Assembly: GCA_000181795.3 (NCBI GenBank)
Contig: CM012954.1
Coordinates: 14,906,704 to 14,970,703, forward strand
Length of the DNA stretch: 64,000 nucleotides
From: Trichinella spiralis
Taxonomy: Eukaryota; Nematoda; Enoplea; Trichinellida; Trichinellidae
Direction: 5' to 3'
The notes under the pieces were generated by a model. The model did no database searches. It was not told where the DNA came from and worked only from the letters and a program-made list of their open reading frames with translations. Positions 35,401-50,239 of this stretch are shown piece after piece. The first letter of the stretch is position 1, and each line of letters begins with the position of its first letter. The position numbers and the translations under genes were made by a program.

Positions 35401-37083
35401 TTGGGCAGTCAATCTCATCAGATTTGTCTCTGCAGTCAGCAATTCCATCGCATACCCAACTTTCAGGGAAGCAAAATAATTTATCTTTGCATTGAAATTC
35501 ATTCTCATGGCATATATGGAAAGTGGGACATTTGTGTTCGTCATCACCATTCGGACAATCCCTGAAGCCATCACATACAACACTGGTAGGAATGCATGGT
35601 CCCATATAGCACTTATATTCAAAATTTTTACATTCTAGGCGGTTTGAATATTCTTCAAACAAAAGATGATCCATGCATGATTCTTCATCAGTACCATCAC
35701 CGCAGTCGTCCATTCCATTGCATATAAATTCTTTATCAATGCATCTGTTATTCTTGCATTTAAATTGATTTTCCAAGCACTCGTGTTCACAATGCATTTC
35801 ATCCTGAATATGAGGCACAGATTTCAGACTTAACATTTATGAATAAAACATTTTCATACTTCTCCATTTGGACAGTCTCTTTCAAAATCACAGATTAGAT
35901 CGACTGGAAGGCATATAGAGGGTTCAGAATTGCAATGGAAAGTATTGCTTGGACAATCTGACTTCATTAATCCCATTTTGACTGAGCAGTTTTGTTCATC
36001 TGAGCCGTCGATGCAATCGAATTCACCATCACAGAGCTTCTTCTTGCTTATGCACTTTCCATTTTTGCATCTGAATTTGTGAATACCGCATTTTTTCTCA
36101 TTCTTTGCTTCTACAATAAGTATACTGTAATCTTTATTGGCAGTTGAAAATTTACTTCATTAAACCTAAAGTTGAACACTGCAGCAATTAAGTGTGCAAA
36201 ATTGGAAAAGAAACTTTTATTATAATTTATTATCAGTAACCAGAATATCGAATTTAAAATATGAAAGCTCTTTGTTGCATTTATTAAGTTTAATTTTATG
36301 AACGATCAAATCAACGATTTAAATAACTTTAGCAATTGCAATCTGACTGCAAAATTTTACTAACACTAAAGATATCATTGTTATTATTAACACTACCAAA
36401 TTTAGAAGTAATCCGTTCAAAATATTCCACCATAATTATAATAAAGCAAACTATATTTTGCTTATTTTTGTTGTTTATACAAGAATTTCAAGATTCTACT
36501 GTTTGGCTTTTCAAAGAATCAAAACTTACTTATAGAACGCTGATGCTTTTCAACGTCTTCTTCAGTGGTTACATTTTTTATATTTGGGCATATGCTTTCA
36601 TCTTCGTTATCCTGACAGTCAACTTTGCCGTCACAAACTTTCTCCACAGGAATGTAAGTTTCAGATTTCCAGCATTCAAACAAATCTGTATCACAAACCA
36701 AGAAATCACAAAATGCAAAAAAATCACCAGCCCCTTTTGTGGTAAGAAATTTATGAATGGTAATACTTTTGCACGACTAATTTTATCCGTTTTATTTTAA
36801 CTTCATCTACCACTTAAAATTTTTCTTCATCAGTGGGTACATCTCCATCACTATTTTTTTTACAAATTTACAAAAAAACCTTACGCAGCGTTTGTGCCTA
36901 ATTTATGTTTCGCATGATAGCGCATAAATTAGTTTAAACGACTGAAAAAGTTACTGATCTGTGGAAAAGGGAATTCATACCTTCGCTTTTAAGTTTTTCA
37001 GTTTCAGTAGCTTTGCTACTATTGTTTGCTAAAAAGAAAACATAAAGAAGCAACAGCTTGCACAAATTATTCTTGCACTTCAT
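32453..37083 (-). CDS. LDL-receptor-family protein, VLDLR or yolk-receptor layout (RME-2-like)
   Basis: Type I endocytic lipoprotein or vitellogenin receptor by layout. Eleven exons on the minus strand: 37083-36981, 36685-36530, 36110-35860, 35803-35226, 35118-34495, 34437-34240, 34177 to 33981 or 33970, 33925-33762, 33048-32921, 32866-32711, 32609-32453; about 903 residues. Order: signal peptide (residues 1 to about 24), seven LDLa modules (about 36-350, with CDG..DC.D..DE calcium cages), two EGF-like modules, one six-bladed YWTD propeller (VYWMDA, VFWSDW, IYFADE), an EGF-like module ([12 protein letters not shown]), a further EGF (CKNGGKC to [12 protein letters not shown]), one membrane helix (about 819-840) and a 60-residue tail containing FNPAL rather than a full NPxY. 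The first LDLa module lacks Cys1 and Cys3. One exon junction (34177 exon to 33925 exon) is out of phase with its best donor. RME-2 orthology is inferred from layout and size. Confidence 0.88.
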
Positions 37084-40000
37084 GATTTGAAAAGAGCAAA
37101 GTTGAGCTGTTTTTGCTAAAGATGACGCTTCTGCATTTTGATTAACAGTACCGTGATCGAATTTGCATAGTAGAATCTCATTTTGACCGAAAATGGCCTT
37201 GGTCCCCATGTAGTTAGTTTCCAAATATGTTAAGCAGTAAATGTCGAGCATCCGTAAGTGTCCTTTATGGCTGTGGGCTTTAGCCTAAATGTTTATTAGT
37301 TAATTCAGCTTCATCAGTTCATCATTTTAAAGCACTGTTTTCAAAATATTTTTTATACTTCAAATAACTGCATAAATTAGAACAATGCATCACGGTGCAT
37401 CATTTGTCCAATTTTTGCAAACTCTGAGACATAAAATTTTGCATTCGAAAAAATTATTTGAGAACTTCATTTTATTTCTTTTTGATATTTATTTAGTCTA
37501 ATGTGATCATCTTGTTTGCGATGTTTAAATATTTTTTGTTGTGAATTTTGATATTAGCATGACTTAATTATGATTTTTGTTTGTTTTACTATAGTAGGAT
37601 GAAAGATTTAAAGTTGAATTTTACTATTAGCTGATTTGAATAAGAAATGAACACTTTCATCATATGTACCACTGTAATACTTTTTCTGCATTTTCAGTAT
37701 GAAAATTTCGATGATATATATTATAATTTTTTTATATTTCACATTTATAAGTTTCATCAGCTTTAAATGCTCTTTTTGATTTGCGAAATTGATGAATTGC
37801 CTCCAGTTTGCAGCATAAACTGTTATACTGAAATAAGCTTTCAAATTCTCTAAATATCAGCAGAAAGGAAGTATGGTAATTTATTTCTAAAGAGTTTTCA
37901 GCATTAGTGTTTATATCAATCACATTTGAACAAAGCTTATTCGGATTTGCATATTTTCGTAATAAATCCCATAATGATAAATGAATTAGAAAATTGTTCA
38001 AGAAGCAAGATACACAATTTGTGAAGCAATTTAGCAAAAATTCAAGGACAACAATGGTAATCGGTGTGTGGTAATTTCAATTACCGGCTGGTTCTTAAGT
38101 ACGAAGAATTACAGTTAAAAGTGACAAGTTCGATTAGACAATGAAAGTAGGGGGCAAGACCCTGTTCTCATTGACTCCAGCTACTGATGAACAACTGAAC
38201 AAGGAAGTAACTGTTTGCTAAATGGCAGGTGACATTGTACCAAAGGTCGAATAAGATGGAAAAGTTTCACCACGATTATGGTCGATCAATTTCATGACCA
38301 GTTTATTATTATTTATCCCAATTAGCAGTCATTTGTACTGTTTGGTGCTGTTAATTAAATGTGATTGCGAAAAGTTATAAGGAATTGATTTTAAATTTCT
38401 TATAAATAGGAAAATTCTTATCTGCAAATTATTTTATGAATTGGTCGAAAATTGTTCAGTGGTAGACTATGAAAAACTTAATAATCATTTGAAACTGAAT
38501 ACGTTTTTAAAATGTTCCAAAGAGTAGTAACTTTTTTTAAAAAATAAATTTAAATTTTACAATAATAAATTGAAATATTTTGTTCATGTGAAATATTCGC
38601 TTTGAATTTGCAATTTTTCTTTTACAAACAAGTTTTTGATCATTTCCAATTGCACTAACTTGCGCATCATCAATGCATGACTATACTTATTTATATATAT
38701 ATTGTTTTCCTCCATTTTCAATGTAAATATTCACATCACACCATCGCCGCTGACAGATTTCAATGTCAGCCGTTTGGCAGATAAAACGAATTGAGTTGTG
38801 CTTGAATATCGATAATATCGAATGTCAAAAATATTAGTGCCATTTTGAAATGCTTCACAATTTGCTTAACAGCTGTCAGCTTTATTCGTGATCACTCTTA
38901 TGTTATTTTTTTATAATATTAATGTTATTGTTAAGAGGTGTTTTTTGTGGCTTCTGAGTAACAACAGTTTATGAGAGGAAAATTAAAACGTTTTCTTTTT
39001 ATCAAGCGAGCAGCAACAAGCGGGCGATTACTTTGCCAATTAGCACTGGCAATTTTCATCCTTGTTTTAGGTTAATATTTGAAAATATGTATAAAATTTA
39101 ATTGTGAAAAAACTTGTTATCATATTTATTAATAAGCTAAAAGAATATTATGAATAAATGAAAAAAAATTAAAATATTTAAACAGTTGAACAAATGATTA
39201 CGTGCTTGCGTCTGTGTGTCCATTTGTTTTGGCTCTTTGAAATAATTTGAACATTTCTCTTTCCGATGCATTTTGCCGATTAATGATCAGCAAAGGTTGG
39301 AAAAATTCGATTGCACACAACCGTCAAAATTTAGTCATTTGATTTATGTTTTCATCAAGCACTTCAGTGGAACAATTTGTCACGGCAAATAAACATTCTT
39401 AGCAATTTTGAAATGCATTTTTCTTTCCCATAAAATTTCTGTTTCCAAATTGGCATTTGTGCAATCAAAAATTCATTTCATTTATTCAAAATCATATATT
39501 TGATTGTTTGAATAATTAATTATTAATATGTTTGCATATTTCTATTTGTAATTTTCATTTTATGAAACGAGAAGACACACATCCGAGATGTACAATGTAT
39601 ATGAAGAGCATCAGATGGAAGAAATAAAAATGCAAATTAATGCAAATTTTACAAGCAATGCTTATTTTTGTTTGTCTGTTTGTTTATTTTGTTGAAATTT
39701 TAAAAAATAAGCTTTGAAATGATTGATAAGAGGAGTTGTGAATTGTCATTTTGACAAAGTGGAAAGATTATTTGTCATTGCATGCAGCATGGCATAGCAT
39801 GGCTTTGTGAAGTTGATGAAATTTTCACCAAATGTTTCTTCAGCAGACGTTTTTTCCTTGCCAGACAATTTTAAAACCTGATCTTACTGTTGTTTATTGT
39901 GATGAAGTGTTTTGCATTTTCTTGTTGCCCATGCTCATATATTTCTTGCAATGTGTGCCAGTAAATTTGGCCCTTTTTGTGTGCTCTGTAGTGTAGTGTA

Positions 40001-42860
40001 CTGTAGTGTAGTATAATGCCTGCATGTTGTTCTGTTCCGTTTATGGGAAGAAGTTTCGGGTTAAATTTGACGTCGTCAACTGCTCTCATGAACGCTGCTG
40101 TTCTTTGAAATTATATGAACAAAAAAGAAGATTAACACGAACAAAATACTAACTTTTTTGTTTTTTAGTTCACAACTATTCTGCAACGTTGTGGAAACTT
40201 GTATGATGCATTGCATAGTGTTGTTTCAAAAAAATGACTGGAATTTAGCATAAATTTATTTAGAATAAATTTTAATTTTGTTGTGGTTAATGGAATAAAT
40301 CACAAAAGTGAAATTAATTTGATTGCTGCACTGCTTATTTCTTTGAATTTCATTCTTGCTCACGTGTATCATGCGTAGTTAACATGACGTTGATAAGATT
40401 GTGAATTTGTTTCTATTCTTACTTCTACTGATGGCTCATTTTGAAATATTTATTTATTCCTTTATTTTGAAAACTAGTAAGTAAAAAATATTGTTCAACT
40501 TGCTATTGTTTTCTTTAAAAATCAAAATCCACCAAAATTTAATTAAATTTAAAGATCAGAAAATGAATAGCAACAGGCGAGCGCATAACTTGTTGAACAT
40601 GATGAAATAATTTTTAAATTTATTGTCTTAAATTTTCTCGAACAATCATTGCAAGCATGCGATAAAAATTCAAGTGGCTCTGTTAATTACTTTCTTCCTC
40701 GGGCATAATATTTCTTTCCATTTTTATCTTCAATAACAAGAAATAAATTATTGCTATTTATTTTCTGATATGGCATATAAAAATAACTTTGAAAACAGCA
40801 CAAACACTTTGTGAATGCAACGTGAAATGATAAATATGATACATTTTTTAACATTTTGAAAAATATTTTATTAGAAATTGATGAAGTTGAAATTTGTTAA
40901 CTGATGATCAACTTTGTAAATTTTAAAATATCACATGCATACAATTAAATACTACAAGTTGAGAGGCATGAAATGCACTTGAATTCCATGCTTCGAAGAA
41001 CAGTTGTATTCAAAAAATTCAAGATATTTCTATCAGTACAATGTCTTTTCTGACGATTAGATTTTATCTCAGATCAGAATAGAACGTGGTGATTTTTCCC
41101 AATGAATCAAGAAACAAAACAAATATTACTTTTATATCATTATTATTGCAAGTTCAAAAAAAGCAGTGTATTAATATGATAGCATCGTTTATTAATGAAT
41201 ACATCTCAATGTTGTTAACTTTGCTTCATCTAAGTATACGTAACCATCATATAAAATAGAAAGAATAGTGCATCATGTACACAAATTAATGCATCAGTCA
41301 TTATGACTATGTCAGTGCATTTATATTCTTTTTACTTTGAAAATTATAATATCTATTATTTCAGGCATTACATTTTTTTGTTATTTCATTTAAACACAAT
41401 TTAAACATGTAGTAGACAAAATTAGAAAAGTTGACAGTTGAAATTATTCATTTGAAATGAGCTTTTCTGAAAAATATTTATAAAATTTATTAGATAATTA
41501 AAAACGTCTGTGCAGAGCAAGGCAATTTCTTCTTTTTTATTATTTATTCGAATAATTTTGCATCTTATTATTTTCACTGAATTAATTTTCAAGCACACCT
41601 ACTACTGGTGATACAATAATAATACGATCATAAATTTGCAAAGTAAACAATACTTATGAAAGTAATAAACTGCAGTTTCTTTATTTAGCCTCTTTCATGC
41701 AAATTTTTTTATTAGCTTAGAACATTTGTTTCATGCTATTCATTGTTCATATATACGAGTTGCTTCTAATAAGGTAAGCATGCTATTTTTGTTTTTATTG
41801 TGTTATTATTATTAGTACTAGTAGTATTAATTATTACTTGATTAAAATGTAATAATGTTGATTGAAATCACGTTCAATGAAAATTCCAAAAAGAAGAATT
41901 CAAAATGACGACGGTTGTTAATCATTCACATTTCACAGTGGCCTTGTTTTTATTTTAAGCCTGAAATACAGACAACTTCAAATCTAGTCTCTTAGCCTGT
42001 TCAAGTAGTATTCGGTGAACATTTATCATCAGCTTCGACAAAAATAAATGCTAATTGTTATTCACTTTTCAAAATTGTTCTCAATTTGTCCAGAATATAG
42101 AATTTACATAATTAATACTCGTGTTTGGAGAAATTTGAAAAAATCATAATTGAAACGTTATTCCCGATTGACATATTTGATTGTAATTCCAAACAACTGA
42201 AGTGTGTTCTAAAGTTGAATATTTATTTCATTTCATATTATAAATAGCACGTAACATTTTCATGTTTTCCGTGTATTTTCATTTTTTGTTTTTCCTTGGA
42301 CAAATTTTATTATTCACAAATGAGGACTCAAGCGGTGATATTAGCAATCAAAATATGCAACATTTTTGTGCAACTGTTAGAGCCAATTTGCCCATCAGAG
42401 AAGAAAGTTCAAATTTTCCGTTTTTCATTTTTCAAATTATTTCGTTCTTTCTTTCTTTGCAATTTTAAGCAACTTGGATAATTCTACAGAAATAAATTGT
42501 AATTTATTAATGATTATAATTTTTTGAAGCTTACAATAAGCATGTGTTGTTTTCATAATGAAATTTTTTTTCATGACTTCTAGACTTTCACTTACTGCTT
42601 ACTTAATGAGATTTTTCAGTTGCATTTTTTTCATTTTTGCATCTCCATATGATAAAAATCATTGTTACCACAGGGAAAAAGTATATTATTTGGTTAATTA
42701 ATTATAGCATTGCATTACAATTATGTAAATTTAAAGTGAACTGTTCTACTTTTATTTCGACGATGAGAAATACATATACATATACATATAAAGATAGGTT
42801 GTTATTGTTGATGCGATGGTGATGAATAAAATTTTTTAAAAAACCCTAATAAAATAATGC
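37084..42860. other. Gene-free AT-rich stretch
   Basis: Upstream of the receptor gene. Mostly AT-rich. A small patch at 38730-38900 has GCTGACA and TGTCAGC as inverted 7-mers eight bases apart, and a TATCGATA word nearby. A short GTAGTGTA tandem lies near 39990-40015. No exon or RNA gene is supported. Confidence 0.4.
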
Positions 42861-43700
42861 AAGCACGTTATTATTGCTGTGTTGAATTTGACAAGGCCAG
42901 ACATTAGGGTCTGGATAAGTAGACAAAAGTTGACCAAGCTGATGGAACAGTTGACCATGAGATGTCAATTATTGCATTGGCAGCAAAATATGCTCCGTTT
43001 TGACACAAACCGTCTGCGGTTGGGTGATTTTTTAACGCCACTGTTAGCCGGCAAAGGCCATATGGTATAACTTGTAAGCTGGCAAATAGCGCACGTCCAA
43101 GAGGCCGAATTTCGATTTAGTTCCGCGTCAGCAGCAGTAGCGTTGCAGTCTGAACCACCACGCAGATTCGCGATTAGATAGTGTCGAATTAAAATTTCCA
43201 ATTGCGGCCCAATAGCCAATATTATGACTGGTGTCGATCAGGCGACTAAAAATTGAAGTCCACCCGTGAATTTCTCACAAGTCTGCATATAAGATCTTGA
43301 TTGATGCCCAAAGCCCGTTTAAATATGCTAGCCGTTTGTTTTTGTTGTCTAGCTTGTTGTAAATAATAATCCAGAGTGTTTCTTTGATAAACCGCCTTTT
43401 TTAAATAATTCTTAGATCCTCGTCTGATCAACCGTCCGGTCTCTAGTGATCATGCGACAGAGTCAGATCGCTTTTTAAGCTGAAAATTGAAATTGCCAGT
43501 CGGGACAGTAAAAGATTCAATCTTATCTGCGTTGCAAAATCTGCACTGCGTAGATCTGCAACTACTCGGTCGAGGAAAAGCGCATTGGACATTCATGGTC
43601 GACTACTGACGTGGAAGTAAGTTGGCGTCATGTTCTTGTTGACCATTTCTTTTCCATTCCAAAATTTGCACCGCTTTTTCATCATGCATACAGGTAAGCA
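42861..43700. other. GC-richer island, candidate regulatory
   Basis: About 800 bp clearly richer in G and C. It contains GATA-type words (CTTATCTGCG near 43524, TTAGATAG near 43173). Overlapping short frames on both strands show no protein character. Candidate enhancer in the domain upstream of the GATA gene. Confidence 0.3.
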
Positions 43701-46700
43701 ATGCATTTGAGAATAACACTGTTGTTGCTTTTATTCAAAATTAACTTTCTTCTTCGTCTTCGGCACTCGTACGTTCTTCCCTATTACACAGTAACAGAAG
43801 CGGTAGACTTTTTGAGATGACACTGTTATTATTAACTAACTATTAGTATCATTGAGTTTCACACTTTATCTAGGAAATGCAAACTGAAATTATAGTTTCA
43901 TGAGAAAAATATTTCTTTTCTGCTTATTATTAACAAAATTTTCGTGTATTATTTTCCACAAGACATTTGCAATTGGAATAATTCGACCATTTTTCCAAAA
44001 ATATTTGCTGTGAAAATACGCAACTTAATTTTCGTTCAGCAGCTAGTATCGTTTCATAAAAGTGATAATCATCAAATTCCACTGAACAGTTTATTATTGT
44101 ATTACAAAAAAGCACGCGTTGAACGGAAATGTGTATTCTTGAAAATTTAAATAATTTAATTCCAGAATTGGTGGTGAATTTTTGCTCGGTTATTTTTCTA
44201 TTTGGTAAAGCATTCAAAGCGAGGCTGAGCTTTCAAAATTCAGTGATTCACTTTAGTTAAAGAAAAGAAAATCGATGCTTTCAAAAATTACTGCAGATAA
44301 AAAAATTATTCTTCATGTCACATGGGCATTATTGAGATGGTGCATTTTCGCTTGAAAATAAGCAGTTTAGAAGTCAGTTTAAGCGATATAATTTATAACA
44401 AAACGCACAATGCGCATTCTGTAACAAAAGAGTTTTGCATAAACTTATTACTGTTTCTCATTTTAAAAAATGAATCGTAAATTAACGTAACATGATGGAT
44501 TAAAATAAAAAAAGTTTTTTAATCGTTGTGTACTACTTTCTTATTTGTCACTTTATTCATTCAGAAATTTCTCCCTGTTCTTCTTCATCTTTGTATATTT
44601 GCATTTAAAAATATAACGTACTGTAATCTTTGACAAATGTCGTTGTTAGTGATTATTTATTTGTAATTTTGGTGCAATATTTAAATCAAAGCTTCTGATT
44701 ATTGGTGTAACGATAGAAATAAATAGATGATGGTATTTCAATTTTGTTGCATGCTTGAGAAGATTTAAGAAAAGACTCCATGTCAATTGCATTGACAACA
44801 TAACGTTTTTCCTTCCTTGTTTTGAAAGCTCAATCGAAGATCAATTTGATCAGATTTAAATAAATTTCAACAATTTCAAAGTTGATTCATTTATATTCTA
44901 ACTTTGTGCAAGTTGAAAAAGTTTATAGAATGCATATTTGTGATAGGAAATTTGAGAAAAAGCAACAATCCTCAACTACTTGCCAAATGCTACCAAGGCA
45001 TCGTATGTTGTAGATTCTGTTCTGACTGTGTCATGTTTATAAAAGAAATTTGTCGCAGTTTTACGTTGTTGTCGTCACTGACAGAATGTTTTAGATGGAT
45101 GAAATGTTTTGTAAGAGGCGATGCATCGGTGCCGGCAAGTCCGGCAGCTTCCCATTTAAAGGGCTACCTACCTGTCAGAATGTATCACATCACGTTTATT
45201 TTAATGCCTTTGGCATTTTTTGTCAAACTGAGTTGATATGGTTCATTGGGATGGCTTCACTGACCGGTTTGCACTTTTTACGTAATACTGATCGTTGTAG
45301 TCGGTTTAATGACAGTGACACTTTGGCCAACGTTAAGCAATCACTTGATTATCATTTTATTTTCTTAAAGCACTTTTTCACGCTTTACACACAAAGCTGG
45401 AATTTTCATTCAGGGACTGCACTTTGCTTATTTCACAGCGACCGATTTCTATTCGACCAATATCAAATATTACAAACACTCTCTTGAACGATTTCACATT
45501 TTTCTCCCACTGAGCTTGCGCACGCCTCAAAGAAGCTTTCTACCGAATAAAAGTAAACAATTTATGCATGTATTTTTCTTTCTTTCTTTGCATTTTCGTT
45601 TTCATAAAATTTGCAACATATCCTTTGAGATTATTCTGTTTAATTCAATTTTTCCTAAGTCTCTTACCATTCTTAAAAATTTTTAGATATTCTCAGATAT
45701 ATTTTTTTTGCAAAATTGAATCCATTTCACTTTTTGGTATTTTAAAAATGGGGTATGTTCAAATGTTAAAATTTATAATTATTAAGATTATTAGCAATAC
45801 ATTATTATTCTTATTTTATCATATCACATTTTATTCACATTGGTATAACTGTTATGTTTCAAAATGGAAGTGATTTTGAATTGTACATCTGAAACAGTTT
45901 AGCTTTTTATGTAAAACTAAGTATGTTTAGGAATTTCATTTAAATTTACACTTCATTATGAGAAGTTATGTCAAAGTGTGATGTTTTGCTTAAATAATGT
46001 TTTTATTGTTTACTTTTGTTGCAGTTCAGCTTGTGAAGAGATAATTATTACATGCAGTACATGTTATTTATCAGATGAGATTCAGTTGCTGCATATTTGA
46101 ATGTTTTATTTAATTTTCAAGTAAAGGAAATTTAGCCTTTTGTAAAAAAAACGGTCTTACTAATAAATAAAAGCAGCTAACTGCTATGCATCCCAAAATT
46201 CAAATATTTTACAGTCAAGTTCAGAGCCGCCGACTGCAATGATAGCTAATTTATTGATTTTAAATTTCGTATTATTAATTAAACTATGTTTGAAAATCTT
46301 CAACAGTAAATTTGAACAACGTACTGGAAATGTTTTATCATGATCTGTTGTTAATGCTCGCAAATACTCGAAACTTATTGATGCTTTAGAGAGAAATTGT
46401 TCAGGCGCCTACTTTTGTATTTAATAATAATAAAGCAGAAAGCAGATAAAAATTGCAATACTTGTTGGCCAAATAGTTTTAAGCAAGGACAAATAGATTT
46501 TTAATTTCTGCTTTCATTTTTATTTTCAAAATGAATGAATGACCTTTTGCAATTTCCAGTTCATTAAGTGACGAATTTCATTTTCTGTTTTCATGTTGCT
46601 CACTTGCTTGTTTGCTTGTGTCTGTGCATTTAGATAATTTCATATTGTTATTTGATTTTACATATCCGCATGAAAATTTACAGCAGCATTTAATATTTGT

Positions 46701-49700
46701 AAGAAAAACATCAATAATACAATGGTGACAATAACGACAACCAAGTGAACATGAAGTAGAAATTTCATAAATATAGATGAAATTAGATTTCATTTCATAG
46801 TCTTCTCTCTGTTTTACCCAAAAGCACTTTTTATTATTGAAGCAAATTGCATTGCATAATCTAGAGACTTGAGTATAATGAAATTACACTTTTCACGTAA
46901 ATTTTGTTTTCGCTTTTAGGGCATCTTTAATTATAAATTATAATTTAAATATGCAAATTTAAATGATTTTTAAATAATAAATTTAAAATATTGTTAAAAT
47001 ATAGGAAACAAAAGTATATTTATGATTCACATAATGGATGTAATAATTCATTTTTGTTGTTTGCAAGTGCCGCAACGTGCTTATTTTATGTTAAATGGTC
47101 AGTCATTATATGTGGATGATAATCTTAATGAAAAATTGCGATTGAATGCGCAAATCATCAAAACGGCAGACATGCTTGCACCACTTTACTTAGTTTGCTA
47201 ATTTTTAATAAATTCATTTCAAAATATGTTTTCAAAACACCCCTTTTGAGGCTTAGCTTTCCCAGGCTAGCCGTGCAAATCTGTCATAAATTTATTGCAT
47301 TGCACCTATTTCATGGGCATTTCATTTTAAAAAAGTGTCAAAATTTTCAATGAAAGCTTAAATCATTTTTGGCGGCTTGTCCAAAAGAGCTCAACCGACG
47401 TGCGTGGTGTTTTTCGCGCTACATCAAATGATACTATCTGCGCTTATGACTAGCTAGACAACGAATGTCGTCAACGAGGCGCCATTATGATAGTTGGAAT
47501 TTGTTATTGGTGGTTGATAGTGTTTTTATGTTGGCACTGAATTCGGTTTCCAGTATTTTGCTGGAAAATTCCTTTTTACAGGCGGCGCTGTTTGCTTCAC
47601 AAACGCTGCACAAGTGAAGGCGAAAAAATAAAAATTATACAAAACCGTTAACTATGTCCTTTTCAAGCAGTGCTAATCTATTAATTGCAAATTTTCCATT
47701 CGACTGATTTAATGATTTGCTTTATTTGCTGGTCAGTTTGAGCACAGCTTTGCCAAAATTGACTACTACACGAAACAAATTCCCAAAGCAAAGATTTCCA
47801 AATTTAAGCAATTTCATTTACATACGCTAGCTTAAATGCTTATAAGAGCAAGAGTAGTAGCATCTTTGTAGACATATTCAAAAAATCATTGTTCGGTGTA
47901 AGCGTAACATTGAATTTCATGACGTGCTACCGATTAAGTACTAATATTCCATATGTATGGAGTCCCTCATGGGATAAATTGGGAATCTGCCGGTTTTCGT
48001 TTTCAAATTTGCTATGCCCAAGTGGTCAATTAAACGGCACTATGCTTTTGTAATCGTTGTGTTTTGATTATGCTCATTTGATTAGATTAGATTTGATTTG
48101 ATTCGGTGAAACATCGAGAAAGTGTAAAACATTAATTTTTGAATATTCTTTTCATATTTATTCCAATATGCAAGATTATTAATTGTTATTTTCTTAAGGA
48201 TGCTTAGTTAAAATAAATGTGAAACAAGGAAAGTTAGAATAAATATTTAATTTTTTCCAGAAAAATAATTCAGTTACCATCCATTTTATTGAAATGGACA
48301 TATTAAATGCAGTTTACCGATTTCTGAAAATTTTGATATGATTTGGATGAAATTTTCTAATACTGTATACTCTTAATACGTTTGTTGCTGTAACATAGGA
48401 GTCATTGAAGATCAATCATACAAATTTAAGGTGCAAAAATTTAAGGTGATGAAGTGATTGTTGTAATTGTGGATAATCAGTTTATTGAATTTGTTGTTTT
48501 AAAATAGCTCACAGAAATTATTTCAATTAGTTGAATTTAAAAATAAAGGTTCTTCTAAATGGATGTTTCTTCCGAAACTCTCATTTGCAAAAAATCTAGT
48601 TCAAGTGTCATTAAACAAAGAATCTTAATTCGTTACTAGTTCTACCAAGTCATTGACTGAACTTTTTTCCATCTGTTTTTACAATATCTCATCAAAATGT
48701 GCGTTGCAATTTAGCAAAAAAGCACTTTAATTAATTAATTTGTTTTAACACTTCGACACACTGTATCAATGGGAATCGAGAAAATTACTCAAGCATTTAT
48801 TTATTTAAATCAAGTTTTAACTCACAAAAGATTTTTGACATGGATATTCAATTTTAGCAACGTATTTTCAATGCTTGTAAACTGTAGATTATATTGATGA
48901 ATACTTCATTATACTGCTACAGTATAAACTTAAGTGTGCTGTGATTGTTTGTGATGGTGTTGCCTGTTTCTTGAACTGCATGGGTAATAAATTAATTTTG
49001 AAGTGTTTTTTTCGTTCTCTGATTTTCGTCAGTTTAATCAGATTATGTTATTTTGTTTTTTGATAAATTTGCAAATTATATAATGTGTAAAGATATTCAC
49101 GACATTAAAATAAAGTAAGTTTTGTCCATTCATATCAATTCTAAACTGGAACTAAAATATTCCGCATAATCTCAACTTAGTATTATTGTCCAGAAATTTT
49201 GATTTTGCATAACCAGTTTTGCTGCAATGATTTTTGCACATGTGAAATTTCATTATCAGAAAAATCGTCAAATACTGAAAAGCTACTTCGGTTAAAATGT
49301 TAATCAGTTAGAAGATGTGTGACGACTGAATTTTTAATGAGCAATTCGTAGCGTCGTTGTTTTCATATTGCACTGTTACTTTCACTGTTTTTTCTTCACG
49401 ATGTTTCTTTTGCTTTTGTTTTTTTGCTGAGCACTGTCAAGATTGTTTCAGCATGGTGAAGAAAAATTTCTAGTAGAGAAAGGCAATACTTTAATGACGC
49501 TCTGCAGCAAGTGAATAATAAGGTATTGATTTTAGTGATTTTTTATGAAATAAATGCATGCTACACCAACAAACATAAAGATATTACTCAATGTAAATGG
49601 ATTTTGACGTGACTGTTTAAGAAAATTTCTCTTTATCGAAAAATCATCATGTAAATGAGAAAACATAATTCGGTGATAATTTTTTAGTAATTAGGCAGTT

Positions 49701-50160
49701 TAAATTAAATGCAACAAATACTAATATGCAGTGTTGGTTATGGGGATTTTTTAGTCAACTTTAGTCGTTTTCTGATTGTACTGTTATTTTTTGTCCAAAT
49801 TGCTTTCTTTTGCTTTCAGTGTTTAAGTTGTGCTTGCGTACAAGACAATAATGTAATACTTATTTTGCTTTCAGTTTAAAGTGCTTGCATTTTATGAAAA
49901 ATGTTGATGTTGTTTGTTTCTGCATGCATAAAACGATATTGTTTAACAAAAAACACAGTATATGACAGTAGTAACTGATTGTTTTTACAACGGGTAAATA
50001 ATTACGCAAAAGCAACAGTAAAATAATGTAGTGCAGTAGTTAGTTAGTCGTATACTTTGTGATATTTGTATATTTTGAGAGTGTATTGCATTTCAAATTG
50101 AACAAAATAATTAAAACGTTTGAGAAAAGCAAAATGATTCAAAAACAAATGGTATACTGT
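43701..50160. other. Gene-poor stretch with small GC-richer patches
   Basis: AT-rich, with GC-richer patches at about 45040-45480 and 47240-47620 (the latter includes TTTTTGGCGG and a TTTATTGC word). A 130-codon + frame at 45095-45487 overlaps a different frame and lacks protein features. No RNA gene is seen. Confidence 0.35.
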
Positions 50161-50210
50161 AAGTGTAGTTATTTACACCGCTTGCGTCTGATTGGCCTTA
50201 GCAATTCATC

Positions 50211-50239
50211 GTGGAATCGATTTTTCGATTGGATTCCAC
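50211..50239. promoter_or_regulatory. Nested inverted repeat with two ATCGAT-type sites
   Basis: Outer arms GTGGAATC (50211-50218) and GATTCCAC (50232-50239) are exact reverse complements. Inside them lies a second inverted pair, AATCGA-TTTT-TCGATT. ATCGAT-type words are bound by Cut and ONECUT proteins. It lies in a GC-richer patch (50160-50430) that also has ATTGG boxes. Confidence 0.4.

Noticed and set aside
45095-45487. 130-codon plus-strand ORF
   Set aside because: Overlaps another equally open frame and has no consistent protein character.
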